A stretch of DNA of 64,000 nt from Rhypophila decipiens (Eukaryota > Ascomycota > Sordariomycetes > Sordariales > Naviculisporaceae), in assembly GCA_033297075.1 (NCBI GenBank), contig MU858130.1:1-64000 (forward strand), read 5' to 3'. Within the stretch, counting starts at the first letter, position 1. The number at the start of each line of letters is the position of its first letter. This document shows positions 43,287 to 55,394 of the stretch, in pieces. The position numbers and the translations under genes are program-made. The notes under the pieces were generated by a model. That model searched no databases, had not been told where the DNA came from, and was given only the letters and a program-made list of their open reading frames with translations.

Positions 43287-46200
43287 CTACTCTATGGTGA
43301 TGACAGTCCTAGTGGTAGTGGAAGTGGTGGTCGTGATGGTGGTATTGCAAAGAGAGGCTGGATTCGAAGGAGCAGCCGTAAACTCAGCCGGCTCGGCCTG
43401 GTCGTCGGCCCCGCCGATAAACTGGCCCAGGACCTCGCTCCGCTTCTTGCGACGGTCCAAAATCATCGTCTCAAACGGCCCATCCGTGCCTAGCAGTGTG
43501 AACCACTCGACCGGGTACCGCTGGCCCGCGCGGTGGAGGCGGCCCTGAGCCTGTTCCTCTTCCACCTCGCTCCAGGGCAGTCGGAACAAGACACCGTATT
43601 TACATCGAGCAAGCCCGTTGAGTCCGGTGCCCAGCACTTGAGTGGTTCCGATCAGCACGGTGGGGCGATTGTTGGGCCCGCTGTCGTTGAATGGAATATC
43701 CGGAAAGATTTCGTTGTCCTCTGTGATCTTGGCCGCTGAGGTGCCGTCAGTCACCCACTCGACGCGCCACTCATTTGCGTGCCTGTCTCGGAGGTACGCG
43801 GCAAGCACGGCGCCCTCGCCGGGAGCGGCAGTGAAGATGATGACGTGCTTCTTGTAACGAGGCGCCGTGGGGTTGATTACGCTCTCCCCGTCATCGTCAA
43901 GGGCTGTCCCGAGGATTGCCCGCACGGCTTTGACCTTGGAGCTCCCCTTGACCACGTTTCTAATCCCCGGGCCGCTAGGTAGGTGGAAGTAGTCATTGAT
44001 GGTTGTGTCCTTCTTCAGGCTCCCCATGATGGGCCCCATGTTCAGCCAAGTCCGGGGGCTTTCCTTCCATCTGTCATCTAGTGTCAAGATATTTGGGAAC
44101 TGGTTGATCCACAGGGCGCGGTTGTAAGAAGAATGTCGAGACCGAGCAGCATTGGGATCATGACCCTCATCCTCGCCCTCGACGGCGTTTTCAGCCTGGC
44201 CCCCGCACCCGCCCCCGGCCCCGCGGCGATGCCGCCCCAGCGCCATGCCGTTGGCGATTGCTTGCTCGGCCAACCGCCGGATCTGAGCCTCGTCGTAAAG
44301 TTTGTACTCGGGCCTATTCCGCAGGGCGGTCATCTGCTCACGGAGAAGGGCCTTCAAACCGGCTCTTGTTGATTGTACCATGGCGCGAAAGTCTGGCTGG
44401 CGGCCCTGGGTCGACTTGCACCACCAGCGGTTCACAACCGTCGGAGGCAGTCGGACGATGTCCCGGCCGTGAAAGCGGCCTTCAATGGTTCGCCGCACCA
44501 TGATGGTACCAAGCAGGGCCGAGCACCGGATGACAGCCTGCTCGTAGTCTTGTCGAGTTCTGTTTCTCTCTGACGCGTCTATAATCGCAACCTGCCGTTC
44601 GATCCCAACCAGATGCTCTGGTAGCAGAATCAGTTTCAAGACGGCCCCGAGACTTTGCGAAAGATTCCCAGATATGGGGGTAGCGCTCATGGCTAAAAAG
44701 TTGAACCAAGGATGCCTGCGCTGACGCCAGTCCTGCATTATCTTGTGCACCTTGGTGTTCACCCCCCTGACCTTGTGGAATTCGTCATAGATGACGAGCC
44801 GAGGTGAAATGGCGAACTGCCAATCGTATATCCCTAGCTCTGGTTTCCGGTACCGATCGATCTCTCCGTTGTTCGGCCAGGTCCCGTTAGAAGGTGCAAT
44901 GGTGAACGGGTCCCTAGTCACGACCGCAAGTCTTGCCCTGTGGGTGAAAAACTTGGCCAGTTGTGTTTTTTCACCCAACGACGCGCCGTCCGAACTAAGG
45001 ATAAGAAGGACATGTTCGAAGAAATGCCCCATCCGTTGCGCGTCATCGTATTCCAAGTTCCACCATTGCCTGTCTTGCCCGCAGGGTTCGGGGACAAGCC
45101 GCTGTGCTCCGCCGCGCGCAGGATCTGCGAATAACACGGGATACACTGGTCCAATGCGTTTTGCTATGAGCCTGCTCTGGAGAGCAAGTTCTACGGTGGT
45201 GTGGGTCCCCTTGAAAAAGTGAGGACTGACAAAGGGAAATCGGGAACTCTCGTTCGCTGACCACAGTACTCCTCTTATGTCTATGTACTGCTCTAGGTAG
45301 TCCTGGGCTTCTCGGTGGATCTGGTGGACGGTTGGACTATGGGCAAACATGACGGTCGGGGCGCCGCCAAGCTGATCGACTGCGTAGACAAATATCTTTT
45401 CCGAGAGGGAGCCGCGCACACAGGGGCAGCTTATCCCAAGACCATGGTTGTGGGGACACGCCTCACGGTTTCCGAATGCCGGGACGTCTACTGTCAACGC
45501 ATGCAGCTCGATGAGACGGACGACGGCAACGACAGCCAGGGACACCACTGTCTTTCCCAGCCCTGTGCCCAGTGCGTTGATTCCCCCCGCCCGTTGTTGC
45601 CCAGTTCCGCCGTAGGTTCGGGAAAGATACAGGTAGACGGCCTCCATCTGATGTGGCCGGAGAGGGAACTTGGTGCCCAACAGCTGTTTGCCTTGATTTG
45701 CCTCCATACGGTCGACTGGATGCCGAAAGAATTCACACGTCTCTCTCCAAACTTCCGGATCATCCGGGGTATGGTAGTTGCCCTCCAAGACGACGGCGAC
45801 GTCGGCTTCAGGTGGTTGTTGTGGGGCTGGAGGAGCTGGGGCAACTGGTGGAGCTGGTGGAGGTAAGCGCGGGTTCCGGGTATTGTCGCGATACCTCTAC
45901 CAGGTCTGGTTCACGGCCCCGGCCCCGGCCGCCCGGCCCGAATTCTCGCCGGCATACCAACTAACCAACTAAACATACCATCTCCAGCCGGGGGCTGGTA
46001 CAGGTAAACAGGGGGTTGGGCAGGAGGTTGGGCAGGAGGGGCAGGAGGGGCAGGAGGGGCAGGAGGGGCAGGCGCGGCAGGAGCGGCAGGGGGACGAGGT
46101 GCAGCGATCCAGAGATCAGGCAAATCTGATTCGTCGTCCGCCACCGGTACCCAGGACACTACCCCTTCGCGAGAAGGATCAAGTGGACGTATTGGTTGCT

Positions 46201-46549
46201 GGGGCTGGTTAGGGCCCAGCCGAGGAGGGGGCGCTGGCGTAGTGTAAGTGTCTGGGGGCCTCGCCGACGGTAAACGTCGCGCTCTCACAAAGGCCTCGCG
46301 GCTAATCTCCGACACATCATCATCCGTCTCCACAGAGTCGTGGGGACGTATACGCGGAGGAGGGGCCGCAGGAGGTTGACGTCTTGGGTACCCCAGTGCA
46401 TCGAGTCGTCGATGCTCCTCTTCGAGTATTCGTCGCGTCTCCTCCAGGCGGGCGTTCTCTCGGCGTCGCCGGTGCTGCTCTCGCTCTCGCTCCTCCGGAT
46501 CGCGTTGTGGCGTCTCCTGCGGCCGCTTGTGTTGATTGCGTCCAGTCAT
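43287..46549 (-). CDS. SNF2-like superfamily 2 helicase with proline-rich N-terminal region
   Basis: The last coding block (about 45896-43287) has all key helicase motifs: Walker A GTGLGKT, box II LVIYDEFHK (DEFH), motif III LAMSATPISGN, and motifs V/VI VLGTGLNGL and QAQGRLHRAGQ. This identifies an SNF2-type ATPase, which moves on or remodels nucleic acid or nucleoprotein. An upstream block from the ATG at 46549 encodes a basic, Arg/Glu-rich then Pro/Ala-rich region (RNQHKRPQETPQ; PPAPPAPP repeats) leading into it across an intron near 45978-45897 (GTATGT donor, TAG acceptor). The phases differ by one base, so the junction or a nearby homopolymer is uncertain. Total length is about 1,050 residues. 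No RING, HIRAN or chromo domain is visible, so it is not a standard Rad5/Rad16 or ISWI protein. The broken coiled-coil gene lies downstream on the same strand. Confidence 0.75.
46011..46091 (+). repeat. GGCAGGAGG-type minisatellite inside helicase gene
   Basis: Tandem copies of a 9-base unit (variants of GGCAGGAGG) encode, on the minus strand, the Pro/Ala repeat of the helicase N-terminus. Such runs are prone to length change and sequencing error. Confidence 0.8.
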
Positions 46550-47856
46550 GTTTCCTGCAGTCTTGATACGCCGTCTGCTAATCAAGAATTGGGTCCGGTG
46601 CGTGTTGCCAAACTACGAAGACGGCAATAGGGAGCGAAGAGAATGGGGAGAAAGTATTCAGACTTGAAGGGCTTCCAAATTGCTCCGACTGCAGAGGAAA
46701 GCTTGTGGTTATTTGGAACAAGGTGTACGATAAAGGCGAGGGGGGCTGTCGTAACTCGCCATGATTCCTCAGGTGCGACCAAGGATCGTATCTACTAGAC
46801 AAAAATGGGCGCCCCTATTCTCGTAACAAAGAGCACCATTTCACCCGGAAAGTTGGAAAACCATCAAAGCCTAGGTATGGGTGCGGGCTAGCTTTGGTCG
46901 TCGACGGCAATGTTTGGCGCCCTCGCTGTCGAGTCCCTCGGACAGAGTATCACCATCCTATTGTCTGCTTTGTTGCAAGTGACAGACTTATGCGTGAATT
47001 GGATGCCTGTCATGTCCACAACAACGGTCGCGTCGGCACCAAGGGACGAGGCAGCGGACAAAGGCTGGCATGCCTTGAGCTCGAGAAGGATTCGGGAGGA
47101 TATTGACGCTTTGCTCTTTGTCGGGATAAAGAACCACCGATTCAATCTCCTGGTGTGGACAAACAAAAACCTACTGGAGAAATGCCCTTGTTGTCGACTC
47201 GCAAGTGACAAAGGGAACCAGGCTCGTCGAGGTATTGACTACCTCAGTACGCACACCCGGTTCAACTTGGCTCGTGTAAAGGACTGGCAGCTGGCAGCCG
47301 AGTTTTGCTCTTGGAATTACAAGTGTTATGGTTTTCGGTCAGATCAAGTAATCAGATTACCTGTACGTTGTTGCACAGGCATCTGCGTTGGACCACAGTT
47401 TCCGATCTCGTCGGGCATGAGAAACAGTGACTAATGGCGCTCAATTCCAGGAGCAAGTTATGATGCCATATCCTGAAATCTGTGTGGCGATTTGCTTAAA
47501 ATTTTTGAATCTCACTGTCGCTGAGCTAAGGCTCCGTCGGTATAGCCACTGGATTCGGGATTGTGAATCTCATCTCCGCGGAAAATGCCAAGAAAACCCG
47601 AGAACGGGTGGCGATTGCTTCACACTTTGCGCTGCAGTGCGGAAGAATACTTGAAGGCATGTTGTGTTACGAACACGAGACCAAGGACATGAGAAAGTCG
47701 GTGTGTAGACCACAGCGGGAAGGAGATCTTCAGCATGAGAAATCAACACGGGTTCTCATCAGACGATTTCTCTGGATATAAAGGCTCGCTGATCGACCGT
47801 GAAAAATGAAATGAGGTGAGCCAAGATTAAAGACAGACTCATCCTATTATTCAGTC
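46550..47856. other. Divergent intergenic region, 1.3 kb
   Basis: This lies between the helicase gene (minus) and the small secreted protein gene (plus). Open frames on both strands overlap one another near 46900-47430 and neither has recognisable features. Confidence 0.4.
47777..47783 (+). promoter_or_regulatory. TATA box of small secreted protein gene
   Basis: TATAAAG lies 80 bp upstream of the ATG at 47857, in the spacing expected for a TATA-driven fungal gene with a short leader. Confidence 0.5.
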
Positions 47857-48292
47857 ATGAAGACCAACATCATTCCAGCCCTAATGGGTACCGTTTCATT
47901 CTTCACCGGAATTTCCAGCGCCTTTAACGGCCAGCTCAGACTCGACACCGTCTGCAGTGAAGGCTGCAACACCGTTCTCAACCTGCGGGACTACGATACT
48001 GGCTCGACTTACACCTGCGGCGTCTTGGTTCCATCCTTTTGCTCGTATGAAGGCCGATGCCCCGTCATGTAAGTTCGACAACCCTGCAGCTGTCGTGTCT
48101 TTTTTGTTTTCAGGTCCAGTTAAGCTGACACAATTTCACAAACTTAGCTGCCGAGAAACGAGTCCCGGCGGGTACAACTTCAACGCTCAGTTCTGGCAGA
48201 CCAGCGACGGGTGTGATAACATCGACTTTGAGGGTGCGCTCGATTCCCACCATGAGTACTGCTGCGGTGGTGCTCCATGTGACATTTCGTGA
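47857..48292 (+). CDS. Small secreted cysteine-rich protein
   Basis: Exons are 47857-48068 and 48148-48292, joined by a 79-bp intron (GTAAGT donor, GCTGAC branch, TAG acceptor). The product is 118 residues with a signal peptide (IIPALMGTVSFFTGISSA) and ten cysteines in the mature part (TVCSEGC, TYTC, RCPVIC, YCCGGAPC). An even Cys number, small size and a strong TATA box fit an effector-like or antimicrobial-type secreted protein. No family was recognised, and its role could be in competition, host interaction or development. Confidence 0.75.
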
Positions 48293-49324
48293 ACATCACA
48301 AGTGGCCGAACTGGCGCCTTTTGGTGTTCTTGGTCGAAAGGCGGACGAGTGAAAGGAAGGGAGTTCGTTCGGTGGACAAGGCCGTTTTGTTCGGATCGTG
48401 TATGTTGTCAGAGTCAAACCATGAGGAAATGTGTTAGGGTTGGCCAAGGGTTAGTGAAATTTACGTACACGCAGCTGGACGTTTCCAAGGCTTCGGGTCG
48501 CCAACCAAGCCAATAGTCCACCAAGAGCCTGTCTTCCGAGTCCATTTTGAGCGAAGCATGATGAGTACTCCGCAAATCGAGCAGAGCCGCCATTGTCTTT
48601 GGCTACTCGGCACACTTCTCCCATGCAAATGCACAGCTGCCACGCCAAGAAAGGTTAAATTCTCCGCGAACCAACAAGACAGTGACAAGACAAGGCCAAG
48701 TTGTATTTCAGCCTCGAGATTGGTCCAGCACACCCAGCTGAAAGGCCGCCAACACGCCAAAGAGGAGCTATACCTGCAATGCCGAACTGCCCCTGTAATT
48801 ATTGACCGTAGCGCAACATTAGCCGCTTCCAGCCACTGATGTAGGGGGCTTGTTGATCCAGACCATCCCCGTTACGAGTTGAAGCTATTCCTACCTGAAC
48901 TTTTGATCATTTGTGCCGCACCGTTTTAACCCATGTTTTAATTGCTTCGAAAAGGGCATGGAACGCGATAGGTACCGGCCACGACCACCGACATCTTTTA
49001 CTCTAGTGTACGTGCGTTGCACGGAGTTGCGGCTCAAAAGACTTGGCCAACAAACCCAACATGGAAAGTCGGTGATGATATTTTCTGTTACGTGATAGTT
49101 GGGCTGGGGTCTCAAAAAGAAATGTGACGCTCACTCAAAAAGTGTTCAAGTGCCCCTGGGAGTTTCGGAACAGCATAAAATCTGCAAGTGCCCATCTCGA
49201 GATCCGGCGTTGCACTGGTGTTTCTTCCCCATCTGTGTCCATTCCTCACCTGTCTTGCCATCCATCCATCTGACCCTCTTTCGTTCGTCCCATCTTTCCA
49301 GTTCCACCAACTCAATCCACCAAA
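48293..49324. other. Intergenic, 1.03 kb
   Basis: This is the spacer between two plus-strand secreted-protein genes. No gene or repeat is supported. Confidence 0.45.
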
Positions 49325-50334
<1,010 letters not shown>

Positions 50335-50940
50335 TCAAGTTGGGCCCGCAAACCAAGGACTGAATCTCGCCATACGACGGAATATGTTGAAGATGGGACC
50401 CATGTGTTAGCAGGATAGTAAAAGATGTTTGGATCATATTCATAGGCAACAATAGAGTCATAATGTTTAATTTCCCTTTATCTCTATCCAATACCGCCAA
50501 CTCCAATTCTGCAAATGAGATGACAAAGTAAACAAGTGAGAAAGAAATCGCAAACTTCTAAAAATCCAATACACATGCCCACAGCCAGAGCTTCTCAACT
50601 GCCGCTACCTGCAGGCCAAGTCTGCCTTCGTTCCGAAACAATACCTCCAACCTCGAGATACCACGCCAGCGTACTGTGACCCGAAACCACTCTTGACCGG
50701 TCCGGGAATACATGCCCACACATTGTCTCCCCTGATTCCGGTACCTTGAAAATAACCACCGACTCAGCCCCGAGATCCAAAGTTCCCGGCTTGGAGACTG
50801 CCACCGCCCGAATAACTCCCGGCGGTCCGATGTCCCCCCGCGACTCCACCTCGGTAAGCCTCATACCTGCCCCCTCTTGTCCCTGTGCTCCCGGAGCTGA
50901 CCGGTCGGCTTCCATACCCATTGCCATAGTCCAGTAATTG
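50335..50940. other. Intergenic between convergent genes, 606 bp
   Basis: This is the 3' flank of the GPI-protein gene and the RTA1-like gene. An open minus-strand frame overlapping the RTA1 3' end has no features of its own. Confidence 0.45.
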
Positions 50941-52051
50941 CTACGCGTCTCCCTCCACACCCCCACCAACCGGCGCCCCAGAAACACTCGAATCATAACT
51001 CCCAAATCCAGGTCCTCCCTTCCCTCTCTTGCGCAACTCCTTCATCGCAAAGCTGGCCTCTCTAAACCGGCCCTTCATACACCACCCCGGATGGAAACCC
51101 GTGATCAACAGGATACATACCGCCAATACCGCCCCCTCAAGAACCATGAATTCCTTCTCGTTAGCCCAGATAGGCCCGTTAAACCCCTCTGCCAGCTCAG
51201 CAACGCGATATCCACACCGAGTAATCATTGCTATCGTCGCAATGGAAAATCCAACCAAAAACCCCCTAAAGCGTCTTGTTTTTCTCAGCTCCAGAAAATT
51301 GGTATTCAACTGGGCGTTCACATCGCCCTTATTGACGCACTGCCGCACTCTCCAGAAAAAGAAGGAACAGAGGGCGACAAACACCACCAGACTGACGACT
51401 TGGAATATCAAGCCGGCTTGCATGATCCGGAGTCCAATGTCGGATGTGGCTTTGTCGTCTGATATCGAGACTAAGGCGCCCCCTGCGGCCTGAAGGATAA
51501 GGGAGATGAAATCGCAGGTTACGAAAAGTATCGTGTATGTTCGTGGGCGGAGGTAGGAAAGGGATTCGCCAAAGATGATTATCACGCGGGAAAGGCAGAG
51601 GTAGATTCCTCCTGTGATGAACACTGGTGCTATTGTTGCGCAGATTAGGTACCTTATTGGACGACTTGTTAGTGATGGCTTTTGGCAGGGGCCTGGTCCG
51701 GCTGGCATCAAGGAAAATACAACGGCGCAAAAAGGGGGAGGGGTATGAAAAGACTCACATGAGAAAGGCATCCTCATTAAATGGATTGCTGTTTAGTTGC
51801 ACTCGTCCAAGGTAGCCTAGCACTTCGAGCGCACAGCCGGCTGTCATGGCTCCCATGAAGGTCCAAGTCTTGTACTTTATCCCGAGGCCGAGGTGGGACA
51901 GGGCTGCGAGGCCCCAGATGCCCATGAAGATGATGTTGCCGATTAGACTGGGGACGTAGGGGATTGTCGCTAGTGTTACCGGGCAGGTCTCTTTGGTGCA
52001 TTGGTTCGTGTTTGTTATCCCCGGGGGGAGAGAGGACAAGGTTGACGACAT
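50941..52051 (-). CDS. RTA1-like lipid-translocating/resistance membrane protein
   Basis: Exons are 52051-51759 and 51652-50941 (106-bp intron, GTGAGT donor); 334 residues with about seven transmembrane helices. Family motifs are PSLIGNIIFMGIWGLAALSH, GCALEVLGYLGR, NPFNEDAFLM joined to YLICATIAPVFITGGIYL, LRPRTYTILFVTCDFISL, LQAAGGAL and RCGYRVAELAEGFNG. RTA1-like proteins (RTA1, RSB1, RTM1 of yeast) act in sphingoid-base export and drug or stress resistance at the plasma membrane. The extracellular N-terminus carries two Cys (QCTKETC). The gene looks intact. Confidence 0.9.
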
Positions 52052-53571
52052 GGCTGTTGTTGAAGACCTTTATGCGGAAAAGTGATCGGTTGCGGGATCT
52101 GGAATGGCAGACGAAATAGAGTCCAAATACTCAAACGAAAATGAGTGAAGATATCGATGGTGGCTAGATCTGAATCTGATCGGACCTGATATGATCTGGA
52201 AAGATCTGACTTTGTCTCGGGGGCTGTATGTGTAGGACTGCAAATCAAAACCACGAGACATGATGTCTGAGAGTAAGTATATATACACTCTTCGCCTGAA
52301 GGAACTCGTATCAGGCTTCCATATCTAGCCTGAGACCAAATGGGTGGTAACCTGTCAATGGGTTTCATTTGGGATGTTAAACCGGTCACCAAACCCGTCC
52401 CAGACAATCGGAGCCGAGTTTGACAGCCCGTCGGTGTGGTACCAGGTAATCATGGTTGCTCGATTGAACCCTGCATGCATTTTGCGAATATCGTTGCGCG
52501 TCTCACCAGGTTGGTTGCATCTCAGATGCGGCCGTTCGTTCGGTATATATACGTGGAGTCCGCGCCGCGGACTCAGTGTCGGGGATAACAGTCGGGAAAT
52601 TCCAGCCTCCGCCATAACACAGTGCCAGTGCTAATAACTGGCAGGATTTCTCATTGCGTGGCCAATTGGTACCGCCCACGAAATAAGTGCCATGAGTATC
52701 CCTTTTAATGTTGAGGAGCATTCTTGTAAATGTATCTCAAACTCTTTGCTGAACTGGTGAACTAATTACGACAGACAGTGGTCAACTGGCATGCATCTTC
52801 GGATCGGCACGCGCCTTTAGGTCTTTGTCCTTTCCCACGATGTCCTTCCCTGACTTGCGTGCATAAGGATGTACCAAGAAGGTTGCATTCTCGGCCATAG
52901 GAACTTGTTGCTCCGACGACATCATCAAGATATATGTACCTAAAATACCGGTCGCGCGTGGGTTTGATCTTGATTCTTGAATAAGGCGATGCACCGATGA
53001 GGAAAAGGACTGTGTAAAGGGAGAGAAATTGACTTCAAACATTGATTTTAAAGTACTATGAGCCCCGATAAATCTAGTGGAAGGCTCGCTAAATCGCACC
53101 TGCCGTAATCCAAGAAGTCTGTAGCATGCCCAACCTCCTTCACAGTTAACATGACGGCACTCAGCAGACAACCCCACTTCATCGACTAGACTTAGTAGTT
53201 CCTTCCTTGGAGGGAAACTCTCCTTTGTTATATCATCCCATCTGAGCCAATCCCAACCCCCAAATTCTCAGCCGGGACCGCAGTCGGCAGATGGTGAGGA
53301 CCTTACCTACTAGGTACGGTTTCCCACCACACACTTCTGTTTTGAACCGGTCAGCATCGTCATCCATGCTGAAATGCTCAGTGCAGTCACAACGTTGGTA
53401 AATAAACGACTTACACAATATAAACTGCATCCGCAAAGTCGTACTATCACATGTTATCTTGTCTCAGCCCTCCGAATCTCATGTGCCAGGAGTGCAGCGC
53501 TCAAGACTTGGACCTACACCCATTCCGAAACAGTGACTCGGCATACAACCTCCGAGTCGGCCTGGCCTAGG
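52052..53571. other. Intergenic, 1.5 kb, with one decayed Cys-module copy
   Basis: The RTA1 promoter side includes TATATATA runs near 52278. Around 53400-53565 on the minus strand there is a second, diverged copy of the Cys module of the adjacent secreted-protein gene (GGCMPSHCFG, then a FAD-like segment). Otherwise no gene is seen. Confidence 0.4.
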
Positions 53572-54182
53572 TCAACGCGAGGTGGCCGTTGTGGTTGTTG
53601 ATGTTGGTATTGTTATTGTCGTCACTGTCGGGATCGTTGGAACCTGTCGCTTCGCGAGAGCTGCGGGCGGCAAATAAACAGGCGAGTTAGGTTTCCCAGG
53701 ACAGAGTATCTGTTTGAGACTGGTGAGTTTCTGGAGCACGAGATCTTGAACGTAAATGCAAGAAGGCCTCAGAGTGATGGACTGAAGATGCTTACACAAT
53801 AGTAAAAGCAGTCCGCAAAGCTGCACTGTTCCACGTATTAGCTTCGTCTTACCATCCGACTCTGATATGACACGAAGAATGAGCCGCTTGAGCTTACTGG
53901 CGCGCCGTAACAGTAACTCGGGTAGCAACCGTCGAATCCGGCCTTCTTGGTAGTGGTTCTCGTTTTGGTTGTCGTTTTTGTTGTTGAAATCTCTGTTATC
54001 GTTTGTGTCGTCGTTATCGTCGAGGTCAAGATTGGGAGGTTGCCAACGTCTGAGAGGAGAGGAGAGGATACTATCAATGTTGTGACTATCGTCTTTGTTG
54101 CCTTGGGCGGGTCATCGACCGGCGCGCCAATGACTACGGTCGTAATGCCCATGAAGAGCCTGATGAGTGTTACTGCGTGCAT
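53572..54182 (-). CDS. Small secreted Thr-rich protein with Cys module (3' end uncertain)
   Basis: The ATG at 54182 opens a signal peptide (LIRLFMGITTVVIGAP), then a Thr/Lys/Ile-rich stretch and a short Cys module GCYPSYCYG (exon 1 to 53898). A 72-bp intron with a GCTAAT branch leads to a 30-base exon at 53825-53796 encoding CSFADCFYYC. A further exon near 53660-53572 (QVPTIPTVTTITIP) is likely, but its junction phase is not resolved. A related module follows downstream on the same strand. The product is probably a secreted or wall protein; the family is unknown. Confidence 0.45.
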
Positions 54183-55394
54183 GCTGTTGTGTAATTGCCA
54201 GGGGCCAATTTGGTGTGTGCCGGTAGATTTCCTTGCAGATTGGTTCGTAAGTAAGAAGAGTTTGCATCCATTCGTTTAAAAAAGCAACACTGATTGCAGC
54301 TTTAATAGTTTAACCCGTCGAAGTTGATCTCGTCACATTCGGTAAGACACTATTGCCAGTATTTCGGGTTGTCAGCCGGTCAAACATCTCACCGAGGATT
54401 TCATAAGATGGCGATGACTTGGATTCCCTTTTTGGTCGAGCAGTGCTTGGAAGTTTCGGTGAACACAGTAACACACCGTCCCAACGCCAGCCTTGGAATG
54501 TCCGGGCAGGGACTCGTGAGCCAATGGCGTTCTTGTTTCCACGTTTCCTCCAGGCTCACGCCTCTCCTCTGCCGCCACAATATTGTACTCAAGACGACGG
54601 GACGAGTAAGTAGGCGAGAAGAAAAAAGGCCTAGGCAGCCGTTACAACTCGATAGCCGGCGACAAAGTTTCCCAAGACAGCATTGTCGTAATTGCGGGAG
54701 ATTCCACATGTCAAAGCAACCATTATATTTCAGCTGGTCTGCAGGACCATTTCCGGTTTCCTTGATCGGAGCCCGGTATTGGTCAACCACCCACACATCA
54801 ACTTCGGTGGGCCATGTCGTGTCATCCAACATTTTCTCCACGCTGCCCTGGCCAGATGTTCAGCTGCAGGGTGCCGTCCGGGGAAGGAACGATTTGCTCT
54901 CCGCTGGCAAAGACCACCGGCCTGGGCTGCGACCATTTTATCGAGTTGCAGAGACCAGACCGTGACGCTTCCCAAGGGGCCGGGGCCCGACAGACGGCGA
55001 AATCCGCTCAACCGATGTGCTCTCAATATGGCGATAACCTGCATCCCTATTGTGCATGTCAGCCACGCAGACGGATTGACACATTGCTCCGGGAATTCTC
55101 ATTCGTGGGTGCAGGGACGGCTTCAAATAATGCAACCACTTCATGCCAGTGGCGTCTATCTGCACAGCCTACTTCTTCACGTGGTACTGTGCCAAGATCT
55201 ACGCCAGGATGATAAGAGGACGACGAATGGTCGCAATGCGGTATCTGCCTTGCAAGTGATGCTCTCACTTCTCAAATCTGCGCGAGCAGTCTCCGAATCA
55301 CTTCCGTTGACCGGATAACCAGCTCTGAGAACACCTACTCGATTTTACGACTACAGTCGCGAATCAAAGTAGTTCGTCTACGTTGACCCACGCA
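54183..55394. other. Intergenic, 1.2 kb
   Basis: Several overlapping open frames exist on both strands, none with recognisable domains or consistent splice structure. It must include the promoters of the flanking divergent genes. Confidence 0.4.

Noticed and set aside
46910..47434. 174-codon plus-strand frame overlapping a 107-codon minus-strand frame
   Set aside because: Neither shows conserved motifs, and each looks like a chance frame in spacer DNA.
54401..54841. 146-codon minus-strand frame with several Cys
   Set aside because: It has no signal peptide and no splice support, and it competes with equally long frames on the other strand.
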